DNA of 9,446 nt from Betaproteobacteria bacterium UBA6910. GTDB taxonomy: Bacteria; Pseudomonadota; Gammaproteobacteria; Burkholderiales; UBA6910. Position 1 is the stretch's first letter. Each line of letters begins with the position of its first letter. The stretch lies in NCBI GenBank assembly GCA_002451065.1, contig DKBC01000096.1, positions 278 to 9,723 on the forward strand, written 5' to 3'. Position numbers and translations under genes: made by a program. The notes under the pieces were generated by a model. It worked only from the letters and a program-made list of their open reading frames with translations, had not been told where the DNA came from and did no database searches. Shown piece by piece: positions 5,275-9,446 of the stretch.

Positions 5275-7460
5275 CGTGACAACTCCGGGGGCGGATCCGC
5301 AGCCCGCCTGAGGTCGCGCACCAGGGCGTCGTTATATCCGGCCAGGAAATCACCGACCGTTTCCGCCAGCCTCTGCAATCCCGCCGCCAGCGGCGAAGCC
5401 GCGGAGGTGACCGCCGGCGCCGGAGCCCCGCGGAAATGACGAAATCCGTCCTCATCGATGCGGACCAGCCCGATTTCAGCCGGCGCTGCCTCGGGCGGCT
5501 GGACCTGCGCGGCGGCGGTCGAGGATTCAAAGCGCTCGAGGAGCAGCTTGCCAAACTGCTCCAGCTCCTTTGCCGGAAGGGTCTCGGTGTCCAGCGGCTG
5601 GCGCGGTTCGTGCCAGGCGCGCCCGATGCGGATGTCGCGGCCTTCGACCAGGGCCTCGAAATTGGCGCAGGTGCGCTCGAAGAACGCCTTGTAAGCGTGC
5701 GTGACCAGGGCCGCCTTGATGTCCGGCATCAGGTTCAAATCGATCGCCTGCCAGAACGGCGGCAGGGTAAAAAGCTGCCGGCCCAGCACCCGCACCAGGG
5801 TGCCGCGAAGGGTGCGGGTGAAGCTGACCACGCCGTCGTCGTGAACGGCGGACTGGTTTTCGCTCTTGATGGTCTTCCAGTACATGCGGTGCTCGTCGTC
5901 GGCATAGTCGCAACACTCGATCTTGCTGACGTCGATGGGACGCCCCTGGTACAGCACCAGATAGTTCGGCTGGGGAAGGTACAGGTTGCGTTCCGCCTGC
6001 CGGACCACGCGGCCGCGGTCGTCGAACCGGCTCGGTACCACCACGCCGCCGATGTAGTCGTTCATGAACTGAATGGTGCGCGCCACATCCACGCGATCGA
6101 CGAAGAGCTCGAAGGGGACGGGCAGTTCGCGCTGGAACTCGAACACCGTCGCGCCCTCGATCTCCCGCCAGCGCAAGCCCGCGGCGGCCGGCGGAGTGCC
6201 TGCCAGCAGCACCTCCAGCTGGTCCAGCTCCGGGCGGATGGCGGCGTAGTCGGCGTCGGTGACGGCCGCCGCATCGAAGCCGAGGGGAACGTCGATGCGC
6301 CGGATCGCATCCTTGTCGTACAGCACTCGGTAGGCCTGCAACCACTCCTCGAACGCGCCGATCGCATAGTTGACGAACGTGAGCAAGGACAGAGCGCTGG
6401 GACTATCGTCCGGCTCCGCGAAAAACCGGCTGAGGCGCGGGTTAAGCTTGGCGTCGAGCAGCTGCTTCAATGGGAACAATTCGGGGTTCAGCGTCTGCAA
6501 CCAAGGTGTCAGCAGCCGGCTCAGGGTCGGGGAGCGGTCCCGCCGCCGGTAGGAATCCATCAGAGCCGGCTCCACATTGCGCCAACCCGGATAAACGGCG
6601 AGATTGCCTTCCAGCGAGTATTCGGCCGGCAACCCCAGGCTGCGGAAAACGGTCGCCGCCAACGGCGAAACGTAGGGATCAATGCCCATTTTGAGAGCGC
6701 CGGCAAAGTCGGCCAGCAGCGGGCTCGGGCTGGCGATGATGCAGGCCGTGTCGATCGCCCTCGGTGCGCGCTCGCCGCCACTGCCGTGAGCGCTGACGCT
6801 CGCGTCGACGATGGCGAAATCCACGGGCATCCGCCGCAATAGCTCGGCGACCACCTCACCCGCCGGCAATCGCTGACGGTAGTAGTAATCCTTGTCCGCC
6901 AACGGCAGGACGCCCAGCAGTCCGGCGAGGCACAGTGCATACCCTTCGCGTTCGTCGGTCTTGTTGCGCGCGAAGCTGATCCGGAATCCGGCGTCCCTCC
7001 AGGCGCGCCCGATGGCGCTGTCGCGAAGCACACCGGCCGCGGCAAACCCGCCGGCAACCAAATCGTCGCCCAGATCCAGCACGTCGTATTCACAGCCGCC
7101 CGGCGTCAGATACTGATAGCCGAGCAAGTCGGCGAGCACTGCCACGTCGCGGTTCTCGGCCCAGAAATAGGCGCTGTCGGCGCTGCCGCAGACATCCACT
7201 CGCGAGTACCCGCGCTGGTGCAGCCAGTCGATCAGAGTTTCCACCAGGGCCGGGTCAGTGGCGGCGGGGGAGCCGCGGTCGAAGGCCTGCAGATCCGGCT
7301 TGATGAGGATGTGAAACCGGTCGGCTGTCAGCCCCGATGCCTCGCGGGCCGCGGCCAGCGACTCCCAGAATCCGGCGCCGTCCAGCGCCGCGGCGAGCAA
7401 TTCTGCTGCCGCCTGCTGGGGATTCGCGATTATGACCGCGCGCGCGCCGGGGCTGATCAA
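5271..7460 (-). CDS. DUF362 + START-like fusion protein
   Basis: A 729-residue multidomain protein. Residues ~1-290 match the DUF362 layout: HILIKPDL near 50-57, a Ser/Ala-rich core (VDVCGSADSAYFW), the FARNKTDEREGYALCLAGLLG element at 163-183, DFAIVDAS at 214-221, and ADFAGALKMGIDP at 250-262. No ferredoxin-type Cys cluster follows, unlike many DUF362 proteins. Residues ~300-430 are mainly helical. Residues ~438-612 look like an SRPBCC/START fold (FEFQRELPVP, KIECCDYADDE, VVSFTRTLRG, long helix THAYKAFFERTCANFEALVEG). After a Pro/Ala linker, 690-722 is an amphipathic helix (GLQRLAETVGDFLAGYNDAL) like those of the phasin-like neighbours. The start is set at TTG 7460: its TTGA overlaps the upstream stop like the other operon junctions, and a GGGAAG lies a few bases before. 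ATG 7538 would overlap the upstream gene by 82 bases and adds sequence without a domain pattern. Catalytic role unknown. Confidence 0.85.
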   Translation of the reverse strand: MISPGARAVIIANPQQAAAELLAAALDGAGFWESLAAAREASGLTADRFHILIKPDLQAFDRGSPAATDPALVETLIDWLHQRGYSRVDVCGSADSAYFWAENRDVAVLADLLGYQYLTPGGCEYDVLDLGDDLVAGGFAAAGVLRDSAIGRAWRDAGFRISFARNKTDEREGYALCLAGLLGVLPLADKDYYYRQRLPAGEVVAELLRRMPVDFAIVDASVSAHGSGGERAPRAIDTACIIASPSPLLADFAGALKMGIDPYVSPLAATVFRSLGLPAEYSLEGNLAVYPGWRNVEPALMDSYRRRDRSPTLSRLLTPWLQTLNPELFPLKQLLDAKLNPRLSRFFAEPDDSPSALSLLTFVNYAIGAFEEWLQAYRVLYDKDAIRRIDVPLGFDAAAVTDADYAAIRPELDQLEVLLAGTPPAAAGLRWREIEGATVFEFQRELPVPFELFVDRVDVARTIQFMNDYIGGVVVPSRFDDRGRVVRQAERNLYLPQPNYLVLYQGRPIDVSKIECCDYADDEHRMYWKTIKSENQSAVHDDGVVSFTRTLRGTLVRVLGRQLFTLPPFWQAIDLNLMPDIKAALVTHAYKAFFERTCANFEALVEGRDIRIGRAWHEPRQPLDTETLPAKELEQFGKLLLERFESSTAAAQVQPPEAAPAEIGLVRIDEDGFRHFRGAPAPAVTSAASPLAAGLQRLAETVGDFLAGYNDALVRDLRRAADPPPELSR
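7457..7460 (-). promoter_or_regulatory. TTGA stop/start overlap deciding a TTG start
   Basis: The TGA of the 97-aa gene (7457-7459) shares bases with a TTG in the DUF362 frame. The other two operon junctions are GTGA (5271-5274) and ATGA (4192-4195), so a TTGA here makes all three the same kind of translational-coupling overlap. The upstream purine tract GGGAAG is a modest ribosome site, as is common for coupled starts. Confidence 0.6.
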
Positions 7461-7750
7461 TCGGGCTTCCCGGCGGGGGCGGAAGATGACGGACCGCCGG
7501 TCGGCTTGAGTCGGATACCGGCCACGGACAAGCTCCATTCCAGGTAGGCCGCGCTGGAGTGCAGCCACAGGGTTGTCGCGCTGGAGGCTGCGCGGATCGT
7601 CAGATCGGTCAGGTCGCGGAACAGGATCTCCACCGGCTCCGCGCCGCTGCCGTAAGCTTTGAGGGCGCGCCCATAGGCCTCGATGGCTTCGCCTTCACGC
7701 GCGCTCAGCTCGCGCAACCAGTCTCGGCCCGCCGGTTTTTGATCGTCCAT
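7457..7750 (-). CDS. Small phasin-like helical protein
   Basis: A 97-residue protein heading the four-gene operon. It is almost entirely predicted helix: DWLRELSAREGEAIEAYGRAL (10-30), then EILFRDLTDLTIRAASSATT (41-60) and LWLHSSAAYLEWSLSVAG (61-78), with a Pro/Gly/Ser-rich tail. It lines up with residues ~10-85 of the 600-1379 protein ([DE]AY-x-R...Y...; A-x-x-x-Y...L-x-x-AG), so the two share a module, and its first helix also resembles the tail of the DUF362 protein. The Ala-rich, Trp-containing amphipathic helices recall phasins and other granule-coating proteins; no named family is recognised. ATG 7748-7750 is preferred over TTG 7762. Neither has a good Shine-Dalgarno, and a promoter-like pair ends just upstream, suggesting a nearly leaderless mRNA. 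It is likely co-translated with the next gene through a 4-base overlap. Confidence 0.75.
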   Translation of the reverse strand: MDDQKPAGRDWLRELSAREGEAIEAYGRALKAYGSGAEPVEILFRDLTDLTIRAASSATTLWLHSSAAYLEWSLSVAGIRLKPTGGPSSSAPAGKPD

Positions 7751-7761
7751 GGCAAGGCGCA

Positions 7762-7790
7762 AGCATAGACGATCATCCGGGCACTGGGAA
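7762..7790 (-). promoter_or_regulatory. Candidate sigma-70-like promoter of the four-gene operon
   Basis: On the minus strand, TTCCCA (7785-7790, 4 of 6 to TTGACA) is followed after exactly 17 bases by TATGCT (7762-7767, 4 of 6 to TATAAT). Transcription would begin about five bases before ATG 7750, leaving almost no leader. That agrees with the lack of a Shine-Dalgarno there. The match is only moderate in a GC-rich background. Confidence 0.35.
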
Positions 7791-7870
7791 GCAGGGTCCG
7801 ATTCACCTCACGGCGCAGCCGTCGCGGCGCGTTCCTGGTACGGCGCGATGCGAGTTAACGAGGCGTTCTT

Positions 7871-7886
7871 GCCCGCGAAGGCGGGC
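7871..7886. repeat. REP-like hairpin with GAAG loop
   Basis: GCCCGC (7871-7876), loop GAAG, GCGGGC (7881-7886): a perfect six-pair GC stem that can be lengthened by two T-G wobbles (TT before, GG after). It is not next to a stop codon and has no T-run, so it fits a repetitive extragenic palindrome better than a terminator. Confidence 0.5.
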
Positions 7887-8085
7887 GGGGAACCGTTCAC
7901 GCCGCGGGCGAATTCCTCATCCTCGGCATCCCCGCGCCGCCACCTTTGCGCAGCTTTCTGGCCCGGGTGGCGTATCTGCCGTCCCCGCAGCGTCCTCGTT
8001 GCTCACGCTTCCGCTGCCGGTCAGCAATCGGCCGTGCGCCCAAGGTCGCAACGCGCTCGACCGCATTCGCTCCTCGTGCTTCGTT

Positions 8086-8109
8086 GCGGGGGACGTTCAA
8101 CGACCCCGC
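8086..8109 (-). terminator. Hairpin directly after the SGNH hydrolase stop
   Basis: Read on the minus strand, GCGGGG begins with the base right after the TAG stop (8110-8112) and pairs with CCCCGC after a 12-base spacer that itself contains CGTT/AACG. Position suits 3'-end formation or mRNA protection of the SGNH transcript. No U-tract follows (AACGAAGC), so intrinsic termination is not certain. Confidence 0.4.
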
Positions 8110-8901
8110 CTAGTTCGCGAGCCCCTTCTCCCGCAGTTTCGGCAGCCATTTCTGCCTCGCCAGCTTGCGGAAACCCTTGGGCTTGGGATGCAACTCGTTG
8201 GCCCAGTCGGTGTCCGCCAGCGTGCCGCGACTATCGATGAGGACGACCCGATTGCTGCCGGACGCCACCGTTTCCAGCATCGACGTGAAGCGATCGATGA
8301 TGAGCTGGATGCACCCTTCCTGGAGCGGCAGGGGCACCTTGGCGTCGTCCAGCGCGGGCTTGAGCCAGCCTGATGCGCCGAACACGCCGCGCCCGTCCGG
8401 CCGCGCATAGTCGTAGTTGTGGAGGAACACGGGCGACGAAACCGGCACCTCCGCGAACACGCGCCAGATCAGCAGGCCGAGGCTTTCCAGGGTCTTCTTC
8501 ATTAGCCAGTCCAGGGTGCCCTCCTCATCCCCCGGCTCGAAGCACTCGGCGGGAGTCTGGGCGTTCGAGCAGTCGAGCTTGAGGAGCGGCCGCAGGTCGT
8601 TGAAACCGGCGAAGTCGTTGCCGCCGCCGCTGACGAGGACCGCGGAAAGCGCAGTTCCGTGGTGCTTGAGCGCCGTCTTCACCTGCCGCTTATAGACCCC
8701 GTTGACATAGTCGAACGCTTCCGCTCCGTTGTTGCCGAGGGTAAGGACGTTATGGCCCTTGGGGGCCACCATCGGGCCCAGGGCGTTGATGAGGGAGCCC
8801 CCTGGAAAGGGGTACCAGAACCAGGAGTCGCCGATCGCCAGAATGGACGGGAATACGTTGTCGTCCGACATCCTGCGTTCGTCCCAATACACGTTGCTCA
8901 T
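8110..8901 (-). CDS. SGNH/GDSL-family hydrolase
   Basis: A 263-residue SGNH-superfamily hydrolase. The nucleophile motif is IGDSWFWYP, with Ser26; block II Gly is in LGNNGAEAF (about 55-63); block III is GGND at 92-95; block V His is in WANELHPKPKGF (H238). The canonical block V is D-x-x-H; here the residue three before His is Asn235, so the third triad member may be Asn, or the acid may be D230/D232 slightly upstream. No signal peptide or membrane segment is seen, so it is probably cytoplasmic, acting as an esterase, lipase or thioesterase on an unknown acyl or polyester substrate. The ATG at 8899-8901 has GGAGG four bases before it. It is transcribed in the same direction as the 3659-7750 operon, but ~360 bases apart, so probably as a separate unit. 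The superfamily is confident; the substrate is unknown. Confidence 0.9.
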   Translation of the reverse strand: MSNVYWDERRMSDDNVFPSILAIGDSWFWYPFPGGSLINALGPMVAPKGHNVLTLGNNGAEAFDYVNGVYKRQVKTALKHHGTALSAVLVSGGGNDFAGFNDLRPLLKLDCSNAQTPAECFEPGDEEGTLDWLMKKTLESLGLLIWRVFAEVPVSSPVFLHNYDYARPDGRGVFGASGWLKPALDDAKVPLPLQEGCIQLIIDRFTSMLETVASGSNRVVLIDSRGTLADTDWANELHPKPKGFRKLARQKWLPKLREKGLAN

Positions 8902-9127
8902 GTTGCCTCCACGACGGATGAGTTGATGTTCCCGGCGCCGGTCGCTGTCCGGAGCCGGCCGCGACTTCCAGCGAAGTCCCTGTAACCATAGTTCAAACGG
9001 ATGCCGATTTTCTTGCGCCGGAGCCGGGCCCGCCTCTTCAGGGCCGAAGGGTGGCCGTGAACTTGAGTGGCGACAGCGCGATTGTTTGCGGCTGGATCGG
9101 CTTCCTGCGTCCTCCTACAATTCCCCC
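8902..9127. other. Divergent intergenic region, SGNH / SRAP genes
   Basis: The 226 bases between divergent genes contain the SGNH gene's GGAGG ribosome site, a GGCCC/GGGCC inverted repeat (9027-9031 and 9041-9045), and a -10-like TACAAT (9116-9121) for the SRAP gene. A TATGGT on the minus strand near 8985-8990 could be a -10 for the SGNH gene, but no matching -35 is seen. Confidence 0.5.
9116..9121 (+). promoter_or_regulatory. -10 element suggesting a leaderless SRAP mRNA
   Basis: TACAAT (5 of 6 to TATAAT) ends six bases before ATG 9128, so the usual start point would fall on or near the A of the start codon. No Shine-Dalgarno precedes the ATG (the bases before it are pyrimidine-rich), which supports a leaderless message. 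The -35 is weak (TGGATC at 9093-9098, 17 bases away). Confidence 0.4.
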
Positions 9128-9446
9128 ATGTGCGGCCGCTACGCCCTCCACAGCCAGCCGGAAGTCATCGCGCTTCAGTTCGGGCTCGAGGAGCAACCCC
9201 AGGGGCTCCGGGCCCGCTACAACATCGCGCCGACCCAGGAGGTGCCGGTGGTGCGTCGCCGTTCCGACGGGAAACGGGAGCTGGTGCCCATGCGCTGGGG
9301 CCTGGTGCCCCACTGGTCGAAGGAGCCCAGGACCCGCTACAGCACCATCAACGCCATGGCGGAGACCGTGGAATCCAAGCCCGCCTACAGGACCGCGTTC
9401 CGGCGCCGAAGAATCCTGGTGCCGGCGAGCGGCTGGTACGAATGGC
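9128..9446 (+). CDS. yedK: SRAP-domain protein (YedK/HMCES family), 3'-partial
   Basis: The first 106 residues of a SOS response-associated peptidase (SRAP) protein, cut by the window end; the family is usually ~200-240 residues. It begins MCGRY, where Cys2, freed by removal of Met1, is the catalytic residue that forms a thiazolidine cross-link with abasic sites in single-stranded DNA. Further hallmarks are RYNIAPTQ (30-37), MRWGLVPHW (55-63), N75 in INAMAET, and E105 in PASGWYEW, at the positions known for E. coli YedK. The catalytic His (~160) is beyond the window. Met77 replaces the Arg usual in NARxET, a residue that contacts DNA in solved family members. The start is certain because Cys must follow Met. 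It stands apart from the other genes and is probably unrelated to them in function. Confidence 0.95.
   Translation, partial: MCGRYALHSQPEVIALQFGLEEQPQGLRARYNIAPTQEVPVVRRRSDGKRELVPMRWGLVPHWSKEPRTRYSTINAMAETVESKPAYRTAFRRRRILVPASGWYEW

Larger units (their letters stand above)
7751..8109. other. Hairpin-rich intergenic block, possible dispersed repeat
   Basis: These ~359 bases lie between the operon head and the SGNH stop. I see no convincing gene. A minus-strand frame at 7897-8100 (67 codons from TTG) gives an Arg/Gly-rich peptide without domain pattern or ribosome site. The block carries three compact inverted repeats: GCCG-TCG-CGGC (7818-7828), GCCCGC-GAAG-GCGGGC (7871-7886) and GCGGGG...CCCCGC (8086-8109). 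The central hairpin has the look of REP/PU-type elements, and the Arg-rich translation has the look of multi-copy intergenic repeats read through by gene finders. Copy number cannot be judged from one window. The operon's promoter candidate lies at its left edge. Confidence 0.45.

Noticed and set aside
4196..5554. A 631-residue reading of the SRPBCC frame extending back through the epimerase region
   Set aside because: Upstream of ATG 4195 the frame gives Arg/Gly/Pro-rich sequence that is only the alternate frame of the epimerase gene; the ATGA overlap marks the real start.
5436..6842. Long plus-strand open frame opposite the DUF362 gene
   Set aside because: It is an antisense shadow in GC-rich DNA. 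The minus-strand protein has clear domains and operon overlaps, while this one is Arg/Gln/Val-rich without pattern.
7461..7568. Longer N-terminus of the DUF362 protein (starts at 7568 or 7538)
   Set aside because: The extra residues lie over the coding end of the 97-aa gene, have no domain pattern, and would make an overlap of 80 bases or more, unlike the 4-base junctions elsewhere.
7849..7900. Integron attC-like site (GTTAACG ... hairpin)
   Set aside because: Only a weak core-like GTTAAC is present, with no matching inverse core and no cassette structure or integrase in view.
7897..8100. 67-codon minus-strand small gene in the intergenic block
   Set aside because: It has a TTG start without ribosome site, Arg/Gly-rich low-complexity translation, and hairpin-forming DNA at both ends; it looks like a repeat rather than a gene.

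Overview
The window is GC-rich (clearly above 60% by eye) with dense, short-spaced genes, ATG/GTG/TTG starts and 4-base stop/start overlaps. This fits a high-GC proteobacterium, most likely gamma- or betaproteobacterial. No rRNA, tRNA, phage gene, transposase or CRISPR array is visible, so the taxonomic call is only an inference.

Layout. (1) 1-1379, plus strand: two related proteins. The first is a small Cys/His-rich Ig-like protein that may begin upstream of the window. The second is a 259-aa protein with a phasin-like helical N-terminus, the same kind of Ig-like domain, and a Pro/Ala linker ending in a Lys/Arg-rich tail. (2) 1433-2023, minus strand: a membrane PAP2 phosphatase with all three catalytic motifs, preceded by an operator-like dyad. 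(3) 2406-3638, plus strand: a 410-aa seven-blade-like beta-propeller of unknown function, with a His at the start of most blades. (4) 3659-7750, minus strand: a four-gene operon. In transcription order it encodes a 97-aa phasin-like helical protein, a 729-aa DUF362 plus START-like fusion with a helical tail, an NAD-dependent extended-SDR epimerase/reductase, and a 178-aa SRPBCC (START-like) protein. Each junction is a 4-base overlap (TTGA, GTGA, ATGA). (5) 7751-8109: a hairpin-rich stretch without a convincing gene, possibly a dispersed repeat. (6) 8110-8901, minus strand: an SGNH hydrolase. (7) 9128 onward, plus strand: the start of a YedK/HMCES-type SRAP protein, cut by the window end.

How the parts may fit. 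No gene here is a recognised pathway marker, but the set leans toward hydrophobic molecules: two START-like domains (lipid or hydrophobic-ligand pockets), an SDR of the HpnA/dihydroflavonol-reductase type, a lipid-phosphatase-type PAP2, an esterase-type SGNH hydrolase, and three proteins sharing amphipathic helical segments like those of granule-coating phasins. The working hypothesis is an undescribed lipid, isoprenoid or polyester-granule system with the 3659-7750 operon as its core and the 600-1379 protein as a related surface or DNA-tethering protein. This rests on domain logic and internal similarity, not on any characterised homologue. The SRAP gene is a housekeeping DNA-repair gene and probably marks the edge of the system.
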